Of a stretch of DNA of 39,105 nucleotides, positions 26,497-36,080 are shown in pieces (the stretch's first letter is position 1; each line of letters starts with the position of its first letter). The stretch comes from Spirosoma fluviale. GTDB lineage: Bacteria > Bacteroidota > Bacteroidia > Cytophagales > Spirosomataceae. The stretch is taken from the NCBI GenBank assembly GCA_945883625.1, contig CAMCXW010000020.1, positions 1 to 39,105 of the forward strand, in the 5' to 3' direction. Under the pieces are notes generated by a model. The model did not search any database. It was not told the DNA's origin and saw nothing but the letters and a program-made list of their open reading frames with translations. Position numbers and translations under genes: made by a program.

Positions 26497-28626
26497 CTAA
26501 TCTTCCTTTTTTGGACTACGCTTTCTGGGCGACGCTTTCTTAACAGGTGCCGACTCAGGCTCGACATCATCTTTTGCTTTCGCAACCGATTTCTTAGCTG
26601 TCTGCTTTTTATCTTCAGCTAACTGACGTTCATCCTTAGCATCTTGACGCTTCTTCTCAGTTTCACCCTTAATAAACTCTTGATAAGAAGTTAATTGCTC
26701 AAATGGGCGAGGGCCAACTAACGCCTCTAAATCACTTTGAAAAAGGACTTCTTTTTCCAATAATTGTTCAGCTAAAATGGTTAGCTTATCCTTCTTGGAT
26801 TGAAGCAATTTTTTAGTTCGTGTATAAGCCTCTGCAATAATCTTCCGAACCTCTTCATCAATTTCGCGAGCCGTCGTCTCCGAATACGGCTTATTAAACT
26901 GATAGTCCGAACCTTTCGAATCGTAGTATGAAATATTACCCAACTTCTCATTCATACCATACACGGTAACCATGGAGTAAGCGAGTTTTGTGATACGCTC
27001 CAAATCATTCTGTGCTCCTGTAGAAATCTTTCCAAACACAATTTCTTCGGCAGCTCTTCCACCCAGAGTAACACACATCTCATCCATTAATTGCTCTGTG
27101 CGATATAAGAATTGTTCTTTGGGCAAATATTGCGCATAACCCAACGCTGCGACACCACGTGGCACAATTGAAACTTTGACCAATGGATTGGCATGCTCTA
27201 AAAACCAACCTGCAATCGCATGGCCCGCCTCATGAAAGGCTACAATTTTCTTCTCTAATGGATTAATGATCTTATTCTTCTTTTCTAACCCCCCAATCAC
27301 ACGATCCATAGCCTCCTGAAAATCATCCATGTCTACAGCGGTCTTGCTACGTCTTGCAGCAATCAATGCCGCCTCATTACAAACATTAGCAATTTCCGCT
27401 CCAGCAAAGCCAGGTGTTTGTGCCGATAATTCTTTTGGATCTATATCCGCTGCTAATTTCAACGGCTTCAAATGAACTTTAAAAATTGCCTCACGACCAA
27501 TAATATCTGGTTTATCAATTGAAATTTGACGATCAAAACGTCCCGGACGCAACAAAGCAGAATCCAATACATCTGGACGGTTTGTTGCCGCCATGATGAT
27601 AATCCCTGAATCAGTTGCAAAACCGTCCATTTCTACCAACAAAGAATTTAATGTATTTTCTCGCTCATCATTTGATCCCGGCATTTGACCTCGGCTTCGC
27701 GAACGACCTACCGCATCTATCTCATCAATAAAGATGATACATGGGGCTTTTTCTTTGGCCTGTTTGAATAAATCACGTACACGGGCGGCACCTACACCAA
27801 CGAACATTTCAACAAAATCAGAGCCTGAAAGCGAGAAAAATGGAACACCTGCTTCACCGGCTACAGCCTTAGCTAATAATGTTTTTCCTGTTCCCGGAGG
27901 ACCAACTAAAAGTGCACCTTTAGGAATTTTACCTCCCAAATCAGTGAATTTTTTAGGGAATTTTAAAAACTCGACAATCTCTTGAATCTCCTCTTTGGCC
28001 TCATCTAGTCCAGCTACATCATCAAATGTAACTTTCACTTTAGATTCACCTTCAATGAGCGTTGCCCGACTGCGACCAATATTAAAAATTTGGCCACCGC
28101 CTCCACCACTACCACCCATTCGGAAAAATAGAAAGTAAAAACTAAGACCCATTAAAATAAAAAATCCCCAAGTACCTAACCAATCCAATGGTCCAGTCCT
28201 AGTCTCAGGTGTTGCAAAAATGCGCTCATTTCGAGGAAAATCTTTTTGTCTATCCTCTAAAAAATGTTCAAAACCCTCTTTAGAAATTATTGGAAATTCA
28301 AAGTGTGGTCCTTGCTTAGCTGAGATTAAGCCTTTCGGTGAGTTCTTAAAATATTTCGAAACAAAACCCGACTTTAATGAGACCTCAACTAATTTATCAT
28401 TCACAATGACGACAGACTCTACCTCTTTTTGAATCACCATAGACTCAAACTGGCGTTGGTTGATTTCTTGCAACGTACGTTGTTTGGTAAAGAAAAACAT
28501 ACTGACCATTGCAATCATAAGACCAATGATCATCCAACTCTGCATTCCTCCCACCGGTTTTTTAGGTAAGCGTGGGGGCATCCCCGATAGTTTTTTATTC
28601 TTAAAACTGTTTCCTTGTTTTGCCAT
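26497..28626 (-). CDS. ftsH: ATP-dependent zinc metalloprotease FtsH
   Basis: 709 residues, longer than the common 640-680. Transmembrane helices at about 31-46 and 150-168 flank a periplasmic domain. AAA+ motifs: Walker A GPPGTGKT (242-249), pore loop FVGVG (275-279), Walker B IIFIDE (297-302) and the SRH around 350-366. The zinc-protease motif HEAGH is at 465-469. It degrades membrane and regulatory proteins. The last 50 or so residues form a very charged Lys/Glu tail ending in SPRKRSPKK-type sequence, which is not part of the core enzyme. Lies 63 bp downstream of rsfS; probably one transcript. Confidence 0.97.
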   Translation of the reverse strand: MAKQGNSFKNKKLSGMPPRLPKKPVGGMQSWMIIGLMIAMVSMFFFTKQRTLQEINQRQFESMVIQKEVESVVIVNDKLVEVSLKSGFVSKYFKNSPKGLISAKQGPHFEFPIISKEGFEHFLEDRQKDFPRNERIFATPETRTGPLDWLGTWGFFILMGLSFYFLFFRMGGSGGGGGQIFNIGRSRATLIEGESKVKVTFDDVAGLDEAKEEIQEIVEFLKFPKKFTDLGGKIPKGALLVGPPGTGKTLLAKAVAGEAGVPFFSLSGSDFVEMFVGVGAARVRDLFKQAKEKAPCIIFIDEIDAVGRSRSRGQMPGSNDERENTLNSLLVEMDGFATDSGIIIMAATNRPDVLDSALLRPGRFDRQISIDKPDIIGREAIFKVHLKPLKLAADIDPKELSAQTPGFAGAEIANVCNEAALIAARRSKTAVDMDDFQEAMDRVIGGLEKKNKIINPLEKKIVAFHEAGHAIAGWFLEHANPLVKVSIVPRGVAALGYAQYLPKEQFLYRTEQLMDEMCVTLGGRAAEEIVFGKISTGAQNDLERITKLAYSMVTVYGMNEKLGNISYYDSKGSDYQFNKPYSETTAREIDEEVRKIIAEAYTRTKKLLQSKKDKLTILAEQLLEKEVLFQSDLEALVGPRPFEQLTSYQEFIKGETEKKRQDAKDERQLAEDKKQTAKKSVAKAKDDVEPESAPVKKASPRKRSPKKED

Positions 28627-28689
28627 TAGTTTGTTTAATTTGGGCTATTAACACACATCGAAACCATTATAGTTCGATTCATGAAAAAT

Positions 28690-29076
28690 TTATGCTTCGG
28701 GTAGGTACGAAAACTTCGCATCTCCCCATAATTCTTCTAGTTTGAAAAAATCACGCTTATCTTTTAGGAAAACATGAACTATTACATCATAATAATCCAT
28801 TAAAATCCACTCACGATTGGCCTTCCCCTCCACCGCATGCACATGAATCTTTCCTGATTCCCATACTTCTTTGTCAACAGAATCCGCAATTGCTTCAATC
28901 TGGGTATCAGACGTTCCTGAACAAACGACAAAAAAATCAGTAAATGCATTATGTACTCCACGCAAGTCCATCACGACGATCTCTTGTGCCTTCTTCTCTT
29001 GCATTCCTTTCACCACCCAATTTGCTAGTTCTTCAGATGCTTCCTTGGTGGGGGTTTTTAGGGTACTTTTGGCCAT
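28690..29076 (-). CDS. rsfS: Ribosomal silencing factor RsfS
   Basis: 128 residues. The DUF143/RsfS fold is indicated by VVMDLRGVHNAFTDFFVVCSG near 35-55 and by the GKANREWILMDYYDVIVHVF segment. RsfS binds ribosomal protein uL14 and blocks subunit joining when nutrients are low. With hpf at 12334 it gives two ribosome-hibernation factors in this window. Divergent from birA and upstream of ftsH. Confidence 0.95.
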   Translation of the reverse strand: MAKSTLKTPTKEASEELANWVVKGMQEKKAQEIVVMDLRGVHNAFTDFFVVCSGTSDTQIEAIADSVDKEVWESGKIHVHAVEGKANREWILMDYYDVIVHVFLKDKRDFFKLEELWGDAKFSYLPEA

Positions 29077-29134
29077 AAATTTGGATTAATAAATAATAAA
29101 CAGAATCATTAATATCCTGTAACGAATAAAGAAT

Positions 29135-29142
29135 TAAATTTG
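29135..29142 (+). promoter_or_regulatory. birA -7 box
   Basis: TAAATTTG matches TAnnTTTG and lies 30 bp before the TTG start at 29173, giving a leader of about 24 nt. No clear -33 TTG. It supports use of the TTG start. Confidence 0.5.
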
Positions 29143-29172
29143 TTCTTGTAAAGCTAAAATTACAAAGAAAAG

Positions 29173-29961
29173 TTGAACAATTACCAAGCCTCTACCCGGT
29201 TCGTCGGCAAATTCACAAAATTTATCAAGTCGTGTGAATCCACTAACACACTTGCATTCGAAGAGTCAATTAACTTAGATTTACCCGAAGGATTTGCTTG
29301 GATAGCTGGCCATCAAACAGCCGGCAAAGGCCAAAGAGGAAATCATTGGACTGCAGAAGCAAATAAAAATTTGCTTGTTTCTTATGCCTTTAAACCTCCA
29401 CATGAATTAGTGACCAATCAATTTTACCTGAGTAAATGCATTGCCTTAGGCGTCATTTTAGGTATACAAAATTGGGCTCAAAATCATATAGGACATCACC
29501 TGAGAGCTACTATTAAATGGCCAAACGATATTTATTTAGATGAATATAAACTAGGAGGAATACTTATTGAAAATAATTTTCAATCTGGCAAATGGTCATT
29601 TTCGATTGTTGGCATTGGAATAAATGTCAATCAAAGTTCGTTCGATGGACTACGCGCAACATCGTTACGTCAATTTACTCCTACTCAAAATGTAATTGAC
29701 ATTTCCAATGTATTTGATTTTATTTCCATGGGGATCGAATATTACTATGATCAATTTACTAAACGGGAATTTCAACTAATCGACGAAAATTACCATAAAA
29801 ATCTATTTAGGAATCAAGAATGGCATACATTTCGTGACCTAGCTGGCATTTTTAAAGGAAAGATACTCGAAGTGGACGCAAAAGGACAGATCCAAATTGA
29901 AGTAGAAGGCCAAACAAAAGGTTATGATATCAAGGAATTAAATTTTATTTTTAGCGAATAA
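29173..29961 (+). CDS. birA: Biotin--[acetyl-CoA-carboxylase] ligase, short type
   Basis: 262 residues. Biotin-binding GKGQRGNHW at 51-59 (GRGRRG in many relatives) and the KWPNDIYLDEYKLGGILIE block are the BirA ligase signatures. There is no N-terminal winged helix, so it is a group I ligase and not a repressor. No ATG lies before the conserved region; TTG at 29173 is the only suitable start and fits the -7 box. It biotinylates the biotin carboxyl carrier protein. It is followed 14 bp later by the acyl-CoA synthetase gene, probably cotranscribed. Confidence 0.92.
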   Translation: MNNYQASTRFVGKFTKFIKSCESTNTLAFEESINLDLPEGFAWIAGHQTAGKGQRGNHWTAEANKNLLVSYAFKPPHELVTNQFYLSKCIALGVILGIQNWAQNHIGHHLRATIKWPNDIYLDEYKLGGILIENNFQSGKWSFSIVGIGINVNQSSFDGLRATSLRQFTPTQNVIDISNVFDFISMGIEYYYDQFTKREFQLIDENYHKNLFRNQEWHTFRDLAGIFKGKILEVDAKGQIQIEVEGQTKGYDIKELNFIFSE

Positions 29962-29975
29962 AATCTCTAAACCGC

Positions 29976-31634
29976 GTGCTCAAAACCTATCAAAGCAATT
30001 TGTCCAATTTTCTTCATTGGGCCGAGTATACTCCATCAAGTATTTTCCTAAAGCAACCATATGGTAATAAATACACTGATTTTACTTATCAAGAATCAGG
30101 GAATCAGGTTAAAAAAATAGCTTCTTATTTCAGAGAGACACTTGAAGTCAGTAAACCAAAACATATTGGCATCCTTTCTAAAAACTCTGCACACTGGATT
30201 CTTGCTGATTTGTCAATTGCATTTGCGGGTGCAATTTCAGTACCCTTTTATCCAACCTTAACAAGCGATCAATTCAATCAAGTGCTTACACATTCTGATT
30301 GTCAAATTTTGGTCGTAGGAAAACTTGACAATTGGGATGAAATAAAACAAGGAATTCCAGCGTATATTAAAATTTTATATACGCCGGACAGCCCGTGCAA
30401 CATAGGTACTTCGTGGCAAGATGTTATTGAATCAGAAAAAAGCATAGATACTCCTGAAGTCACTAATCCTGATTCAATTGCAACGATAGTATATACATCA
30501 GGGACAACAGGGACGCCGAAAGGAGTTATGATTACACATAAAGCAGTCACTATCGCCCTCAATTTAGCCCGTGATTTAGCCTATTTAGAAAACCCTAATA
30601 CGCGTTTTATCTCCTACCTACCTTTATGTCACATTGCGGAACGAAATATAGTTGAATTTGCAGGTATAGCAGCAGGAGGTACCATTTACTTTGTTGAAAA
30701 CCTGACAACGTTTCAACAAAATTTATCTGAAACACGACCAACGCACTTCTTAGCTGTACCACGTATTTGGTCCAAATTTCAAGAAGGTATTCTTCAAAAG
30801 ATAGGTGGCGAAAAGAAACTAAATTTATTGTTGAAAATTCCCGTGCTTAATAAGCTAATCAAGAAGAAAATACAAAAAGGACTTGGCCTAGATCAAGCTT
30901 ATTTTTTACTGACAGGCGCCGCGCCTATGCCACCAGAATTAAGTGCTTGGTTTCAGAAAATTGGGCTTTTTATTCAAGAGGCCTATGGTATGACAGAAAA
31001 CGTGGGGCTAAATACCTTTATGCCACGTAATGATATTCGACTTGGTTCAGTAGGTAAAGTCCACCCAATTTGCGAAACGCGTATTGACCCAGAAACAGGC
31101 GAAATACAAATGAAATCGGACTATAATACAACCGGGTACTATAAAGCACCGGAAATTACATCGGAGTTATTTGATGGCGATTGGTTAAAAACAGGTGACA
31201 TGGGTCAATTAGATGCCGACAATTATTTAAAAATAGTCGGCCGTGTAAAAGATAATTTCAAAACTGCTAAAGGCCAATATGTAGCTCCGGCACCAATTGA
31301 AAATCAATATTCACTGAGCAATTTGGTAGAACAAGTCTGCGTAGTAGGTATAAATTTACCTCAACCCATAGCACTTATTGTCACAACAGCTACAGCCAAA
31401 GCACTAAATCAAAGCCAAATGATTGAGGCATTTGATGAGCTACGAATTCGGATTAATCCGAACTTCAAAAAATATGAACACATTCAAAAAATCGTAATTC
31501 TTCAGGATGAATGGAACGTGGAAAACAGATGCCTAACACCAACTCTAAAAATTCGAAGAATGGAAATTGAACAAAAATTTACTGCCCAATTCGAGAATTG
31601 GTACACGTCAAAAGAATCCATTATTTTCGAATAA
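29976..31634 (+). CDS. AMP-forming long-chain acyl-CoA synthetase
   Basis: 552 residues, ANL superfamily. The AMP-binding P-loop YTSGTTGTPKG is at 173-183, EAYGMTEN supplies the A5 motif, and LKTGDMGQLDADNYLKIVGR the A7/A8 hinge. The C-terminal domain has the lipid-type KTAKGQYVAPAPIE segment with its Lys. It activates fatty acids to acyl-CoA, probably at the inner membrane. The start is GTG at 29976 because no ATG exists upstream of the conserved part. It forms a transcript with birA. Confidence 0.93.
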   Translation: MLKTYQSNLSNFLHWAEYTPSSIFLKQPYGNKYTDFTYQESGNQVKKIASYFRETLEVSKPKHIGILSKNSAHWILADLSIAFAGAISVPFYPTLTSDQFNQVLTHSDCQILVVGKLDNWDEIKQGIPAYIKILYTPDSPCNIGTSWQDVIESEKSIDTPEVTNPDSIATIVYTSGTTGTPKGVMITHKAVTIALNLARDLAYLENPNTRFISYLPLCHIAERNIVEFAGIAAGGTIYFVENLTTFQQNLSETRPTHFLAVPRIWSKFQEGILQKIGGEKKLNLLLKIPVLNKLIKKKIQKGLGLDQAYFLLTGAAPMPPELSAWFQKIGLFIQEAYGMTENVGLNTFMPRNDIRLGSVGKVHPICETRIDPETGEIQMKSDYNTTGYYKAPEITSELFDGDWLKTGDMGQLDADNYLKIVGRVKDNFKTAKGQYVAPAPIENQYSLSNLVEQVCVVGINLPQPIALIVTTATAKALNQSQMIEAFDELRIRINPNFKKYEHIQKIVILQDEWNVENRCLTPTLKIRRMEIEQKFTAQFENWYTSKESIIFE

Positions 31635-31674
31635 TATAATTTTCGAAGCAACAAGATTTGCGTAAATTGAGCCA

Positions 31675-33063
31675 ATGCGCCCAAAGTTCCTCATTTCAAT
31701 TTGTTGCTTTTTTGTTCTTTCCCTAACGATAAATCGCCGTGGCCTAGGCCAAAATATAGCGGTAGATACAATTATTTTCAAGGGCAACGAGCGCACTAAA
31801 TTAAGTATTTTACGTAGAGAGCTTGATTTTTTCGAGCGAGACTCACTTCAAGTTTCAGAGCTACCTAATCGAATTGAATTCAATCGAAGAAAGTTGATGA
31901 ACACGAATCTGTTCATATGGGTAAAATCTGATTACCATCAACTGCCAAATGGAAAGATAAGTGTACTCTATGAATTTTTAGAGCAGTGGTATGTTCTAGC
32001 TTATCCCCTCTTCCAATTGGCAGATCGAAATTTCAATGATTGGTGGTCACGGGGAAAGGATTTTGATCGAGCTATTTATGGGCTCAACTTTAGGCATAAC
32101 AATTTCATGGGACGTAATGAAAAAGTGATCATAAATACTGAAACTGGATTTAATAACAAATATGAATTCGTATACCAAAATCCTTACCTAGATCGAAAAA
32201 AGACCATTGGACTACTATTGAACTGGCAATATGCTTCACTTAAAAACGTTCCCTATAAAACCATTTCAGATACGCTTGCCTATAAAAATTCAAATCAATT
32301 TATTGCGGAAAAATGGACTGGAAGTATCGAATTTCGTAAACGATTTCGATTTTATGACTTCCAACGAATAGAATTTAAATACACCCATGCGAATATTGAT
32401 AAAAGTATCGCTCAACTAAATCCAGCCTATTTTGGTCAAGGCCAACTAAATCAAAATTTTAGCCAGCTCGAGTACGCATTCTCGTATGATTACCGAGACT
32501 TTATTAACTATCCACTTAGAGGAAGAAAACTGGATATAAGCTTTACAAAATATGGCCTTTCTCCTCGAGAAAAAGTAGATTTTTGGGAGACTAGTGCGTC
32601 TGCAGCCTATTTTTTCGAGCTTGGAAATAAATTTTTTCTAGCTAGCCAGGTGAAAGCAAAAATTAGCCGAGATACCTATATTCCGTATACAAATCAACGT
32701 GGATTTGGGTATGCCAATGACCTAGTTCGGGGATATGAGCTAAACGTTATCGATGGTACAGGTTTTTTCCTTTGGCGCAATACAGCGAAATTTCAGCTGT
32801 TTTCAAGAACTTTTCACATTCCATTTATACCCTTCAAGCAAATTAATCAAATACCAATTGCCATATATCCAACCGCCTTTGCCGATGTAGGCTATGTGTA
32901 CAATCCATTCAATGAATCATCAAAGAATGCAAACAAATGGTTGTTGGGCACAGGACTCGGATTTGATTTTGTCACGTATTATAACTTCGTTGCTCGCGTG
33001 GCTTTCCCTGTAACCAATGGAGGAAAAACAGGAATGGTGGTTGCCTTAGGCCGAGAATTTTAA
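31675..33063 (+). CDS. Omp85/BamA-family outer-membrane protein with one POTRA-like domain
   Basis: 462 residues. A signal peptide (about 1-26, ending at GLGQ) precedes a POTRA-like segment (about 27-105, with IIFKGNERTKLSILRREL). The rest is a beta-barrel rich in aromatics. VRGYEL at 351-356 is the conserved loop-6 VRGY/F motif of Omp85 barrels, and the last residue is Phe (GREF), the usual barrel insertion signal. BamA has five POTRA domains and TamA three, so this is a short member, perhaps a patatin- or lipid-associated transporter. The exact role is unknown. Confidence 0.82.
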   Translation: MRPKFLISICCFFVLSLTINRRGLGQNIAVDTIIFKGNERTKLSILRRELDFFERDSLQVSELPNRIEFNRRKLMNTNLFIWVKSDYHQLPNGKISVLYEFLEQWYVLAYPLFQLADRNFNDWWSRGKDFDRAIYGLNFRHNNFMGRNEKVIINTETGFNNKYEFVYQNPYLDRKKTIGLLLNWQYASLKNVPYKTISDTLAYKNSNQFIAEKWTGSIEFRKRFRFYDFQRIEFKYTHANIDKSIAQLNPAYFGQGQLNQNFSQLEYAFSYDYRDFINYPLRGRKLDISFTKYGLSPREKVDFWETSASAAYFFELGNKFFLASQVKAKISRDTYIPYTNQRGFGYANDLVRGYELNVIDGTGFFLWRNTAKFQLFSRTFHIPFIPFKQINQIPIAIYPTAFADVGYVYNPFNESSKNANKWLLGTGLGFDFVTYYNFVARVAFPVTNGGKTGMVVALGREF

Positions 33064-33070
33064 CAAAAAA

Positions 33071-33096
33071 AAACCAGTCATTGACCGGTTTCTTTA
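33071..33096 (+). terminator. Terminator-like hairpin after the Omp85 gene
   Basis: AAACC and GGTTT arms (33071-33075 and 33087-33091) plus inner GTC/GAC, with one A-C mismatch and a mixed T-rich tail. Moderate strength. Confidence 0.55.
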
Positions 33097-33212
33097 TAAA
33101 ATACCTAACCACTAATAGTCTTAAATATTGTTATTAATGAAAATCCATATTTGAGCAGACCAAAAATAAGAATTTTTTCTTAAAGATTAATTTTTAGCTG
33201 ATTGAAATTCTC

Positions 33213-33220
33213 TATTTTTG
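33213..33220 (+). promoter_or_regulatory. -7 box of the putative lipoprotein gene
   Basis: TATTTTTG matches TAnnTTTG and lies 18 bp before the ATG at 33239. A T-rich stretch but no TTG is at the -33 position. Confidence 0.5.
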
Positions 33221-33238
33221 AAATAAGTAAAAAAAATA

Positions 33239-33826
33239 ATGAATTCTGCTCCCCTATTTTTCGGAAAAGCTTCGCATGGTTTTGTGATTGTGATCCTTTT
33301 GGGTAGCTTGTTATTAGTACAATGCAACCAGTCTTCCAACAATGACTCAAATTTAAACGGAAAAGCTGCTGATCAAACGCAATCACAAAGATTTTGGAGT
33401 AGCGCATCTAACACATTACAAAAAATAACATTAAGTGATTTGGCCGTCGTTCGAAATGTAAAATGGCTCCAACCACTTAACTCGCTTAATGAAAAAATTG
33501 AATTATCTGAAACCCAACCTAAAGGCGGCAAATCGTATTCCCTTTATTTGGATGACAGCGACTTAAATTTTGTGGATGTTATTTATATGACAAATAAAAA
33601 CAACCAGATTAATAAGATCGTTTTCGATGTATACCTGGAAGATAAATTAAATACGATTAAACTTTTAACTGAATTTGAGCAATATTTTTCAGTTAAACAT
33701 GGAAAGAAAACCACCCAAGGGCAAGTTAGCATTTGGGAATCAAAAAATAAATCCCGAATACAGTTGGAAGATGTAAGTACTTCCAAAGATCCGGGAATTA
33801 AATTAATCTATGAATTAATTGATTAG
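33239..33826 (+). CDS. Putative lipoprotein of unknown function
   Basis: 195 residues, no recognised domain. A hydrophobic stretch (FVIVILLGSLLLV) precedes C29. The -1 residue is Gln (LVQC), which is not the usual Gly/Ala of the lipobox, so lipidation is likely but not certain. A Ser/Asn/Asp-rich linker follows. The rest is a small alpha/beta protein with LNFVDVIYMTNKN and a C-terminal strand KLIYELID. It has its own -7 box. It converges with ilvE, and the stop codons overlap at 33823-33826. Confidence 0.72.
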   Translation: MNSAPLFFGKASHGFVIVILLGSLLLVQCNQSSNNDSNLNGKAADQTQSQRFWSSASNTLQKITLSDLAVVRNVKWLQPLNSLNEKIELSETQPKGGKSYSLYLDDSDLNFVDVIYMTNKNNQINKIVFDVYLEDKLNTIKLLTEFEQYFSVKHGKKTTQGQVSIWESKNKSRIQLEDVSTSKDPGIKLIYELID

Positions 33827-34875
33827 ACTTTCCAAATCCACCCGCGTGAATCAGGTATTTCACCTAGTCGAATTTGATTAATTTCTTTGAAAACTTTGGC
33901 CGAAAAATCGTCTTCTTTGCGTATAGGCAATTGATAATCTACTCCCTCAAACCCTATCGTTGCAATTGGGGCAATAACAGCAGCAGTACCTGCACCAAAA
34001 GCTTCCGTTACAGATCCATTTTCAATCCCTTCAATCAGCTCCTTAATTGCTAATGGACGCTCTTGTACATCCATTCCCCAGTCTTTAGCAATTTGCAAAA
34101 CTGATTTGCGCGTCACTCCATCTAAAATAGTATCACCTGTGGGTGCAGTTACTAATGACCCGTTTACAATAAACATTAAGTTCATCGTACCCGCTTCCTC
34201 CACAAATTGATGCGTAGCTGCATCCGTCCAAATAATTTGATCATAACCATCCTTTATTGCGTTCTGCGTTGGAAATAATGATCCACCATAATTACCCGCA
34301 TTTTTTGCAAAACCAACACCACCTTTCGCGGCACGAATGTATTCCGTCTCCACACGAACCCGCAATGGTTTTGTGTAATAAGAACCAACCGGGCAATTAA
34401 AAATAATAAATCGATAGGTATTCGAAGGAGTAACTCCCACATATTCATCCGTGGCAAACATAAACGGCCTTATATATAAGGAACACCCTTCTTTTGCAGG
34501 CACCCATGCTTGATCAAGTTTTAATAAGGTACGTAACCCTCCTAGAAACAACTCTTCTGGTACTTCGGGCATGCACATGCGATATGCAGACTTATTGAAA
34601 CGCTTCATATTCTCTTCTGGACGGAATACTTGAATGTCTCCTGATGCAGAACGGTAACCTTTCATACCCTCAAAAATCGATTGCCCATAATGTAAAGACA
34701 TCATGGCTGGCTGATAAGATAATGGGCCATAAGGCTGAATCGTGGCACTTTGCCATGCACCGTTGGCATATTCTGCCACCAACATATGATCCGCAAAGCT
34801 GCGACCAAAAGTTAAGTTGTCAAAATCGACTTGATCAATACGGGAATTTAAAATAGGTTGAATTTGGATTTGCAT
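33823..34875 (-). CDS. ilvE: Branched-chain amino acid aminotransferase
   Basis: 350 residues, fold-type IV PLP enzyme. The PLP Lys is K191 in AKNAGNYGG, and EEAGTMNLMFIV and FGAGTAAVIAPI belong to the conserved C-terminal half. It interconverts Leu, Ile and Val with their 2-oxoacids, supplying also branched fatty-acid starters. It follows the cobalamin adenosyltransferase by 16 bp on the minus strand and shares its promoter. Confidence 0.96.
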   Translation of the reverse strand: MQIQIQPILNSRIDQVDFDNLTFGRSFADHMLVAEYANGAWQSATIQPYGPLSYQPAMMSLHYGQSIFEGMKGYRSASGDIQVFRPEENMKRFNKSAYRMCMPEVPEELFLGGLRTLLKLDQAWVPAKEGCSLYIRPFMFATDEYVGVTPSNTYRFIIFNCPVGSYYTKPLRVRVETEYIRAAKGGVGFAKNAGNYGGSLFPTQNAIKDGYDQIIWTDAATHQFVEEAGTMNLMFIVNGSLVTAPTGDTILDGVTRKSVLQIAKDWGMDVQERPLAIKELIEGIENGSVTEAFGAGTAAVIAPIATIGFEGVDYQLPIRKEDDFSAKVFKEINQIRLGEIPDSRGWIWKV

Positions 34876-34891
34876 ACGTTGTTTTTGAATT

Positions 34892-35443
34892 TTATTTACC
34901 TGAATTCCAAGGAACCTCAGGAATACTTAAACTATGATGCAAAAAACGACACATCATAAATAAATAATCAGATAATCGATTGATATACGCTAAAGCTACA
35001 TCGTAATTTGGTTGGTCTGTTGCTTGAACCCAACGGATTAAACTTCGCTCCGCACGCCTACAAACCGTGCGCGCAATTTGAGCTGTAGCAATACTTTCAT
35101 GCCCCCCTGGTAGAATAAAAAAACGCATTGGACTTAACTGCTCATCCATTTCGTCAATATTTTTTTCCAACGAAACTATATCTTTAAGGGATATTAATTC
35201 CATATTACCCAAAGTTTCCTGAGAATCACTAGCGACACAAGCTCCCAAAACAAATAAACTTGACTGAATCAGTTGAAGTTTTTCCGCAAGTTTCGGTTCT
35301 ACTCGACAAACTAATAACCCTATATGGCAGTTAAGTTCATCGATATCTCCAATAGCTTCTAGGCGAAAATCAGACTTAACAATACCGATACCATCAGCTA
35401 ATCGAGTGAAGCCCTTGTCTCCGTGTTTTGTGTAGATTTTCAT
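34892..35443 (-). CDS. Cob(I)alamin adenosyltransferase, PduO type
   Basis: 183 residues. The N-terminal ATP-binding region is MKIYTKHGDKGFTRLADG (canonical MKIYTKTGDKGTTSLFGG) with E29-A30 and IDELN further on. The C-terminal RRAERSL and FFILPGG motifs are also present. It makes adenosylcobalamin from cob(I)alamin and ATP. Where the family usually has T-R-V before the invariant Lys, this protein reads I-G-I, losing an Arg. Promoter directly upstream. No B12 synthesis genes are nearby, so it may serve imported corrinoid. Confidence 0.88.
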   Translation of the reverse strand: MKIYTKHGDKGFTRLADGIGIVKSDFRLEAIGDIDELNCHIGLLVCRVEPKLAEKLQLIQSSLFVLGACVASDSQETLGNMELISLKDIVSLEKNIDEMDEQLSPMRFFILPGGHESIATAQIARTVCRRAERSLIRWVQATDQPNYDVALAYINRLSDYLFMMCRFLHHSLSIPEVPWNSGK

Positions 35444-35451
35444 AAGTACAA

Positions 35452-35482
35452 CAAAAATAGTTTTTTCAGCCTTGAATCCAAA
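35452..35482 (-). promoter_or_regulatory. Promoter of the adenosyltransferase-ilvE operon, near-leaderless
   Basis: On the minus strand TTTG (35482-35479), a 19-bp spacer and TATTTTTG (35459-35452) match the Bacteroidota consensus exactly. Only 8 bp separate the -7 box from the ATG at 35443, so the leader is about 1-4 nt. Confidence 0.75.
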
Positions 35483-35539
35483 AGAAAGGAAGCATTTATC
35501 AAATACGAGGAAAGATTAGGGTCTTAAGTTTTTCAAAAC

Positions 35540-35547
35540 TAATTTTG
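35540..35547 (+). promoter_or_regulatory. -7 box of the small membrane protein gene
   Basis: TAATTTTG matches TAnnTTTG. Its last base is the G of a GTG codon that could begin a longer frame, so the true start must be the later ATG at 35565. Confidence 0.55.
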
Positions 35548-35564
35548 TGAACTTTTTCAACTAT

Positions 35565-36080
35565 ATGTCAATAGATAAATTTATTTCCCGTGTTTGGCGT
35601 GTATTATCCATGTTTGCTTTTGGCATCAGTTTGCTCTTTATCTATCGAGGACTACCTGACCCAACTGCCGTACACTTTGGAGAAACTGGCCGTGGTGATG
35701 GCTTTTTACCTAAAGAAGAAATTTTTTATTTAACTGCAGCAATTGTTACAATTCTGAATGTTTTAGGGTTGTTACTAATCAAAAGTATTGAAAAAATTCC
35801 GCGCGTATATTTTGGAAAATTAGTAAAAGCATTCGCCTCCAAAGGTGATTTATTGATACAGCAAATTATCGTGCATTGGTTACATTTTCTTTTGGCCTTA
35901 ATTAACACCTATTTAATCCTGGTTTTTCGTGTTTTATTGTTACTGAATGATGAACGTACCAATCAAGCCGATTACAGTTATTTACCCAAATTAGGTATTG
36001 TTCTATTTCTAGTGTGGATGATTTATTTACCAGCTCGACTGTGGAGCTCTTCTAATTTTATCGACGAAGATCATGCTTAA
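35565..36080 (+). CDS. Small membrane protein of unknown function
   Basis: 171 residues from ATG 35565 (a GTG at 35547 is excluded by the promoter box). The opening helix is followed by LPDPTAVHFGETGRGDGF, which resembles the DUF1648 loop that precedes transmembrane helices in SdpI-like proteins, though the similarity is weak. Three or four hydrophobic helices are visible in all. It overlaps queA by 8 bp (36073-36080), so the two are cotranscribed and perhaps translationally coupled. Confidence 0.7.
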   Translation: MSIDKFISRVWRVLSMFAFGISLLFIYRGLPDPTAVHFGETGRGDGFLPKEEIFYLTAAIVTILNVLGLLLIKSIEKIPRVYFGKLVKAFASKGDLLIQQIIVHWLHFLLALINTYLILVFRVLLLLNDERTNQADYSYLPKLGIVLFLVWMIYLPARLWSSSNFIDEDHA

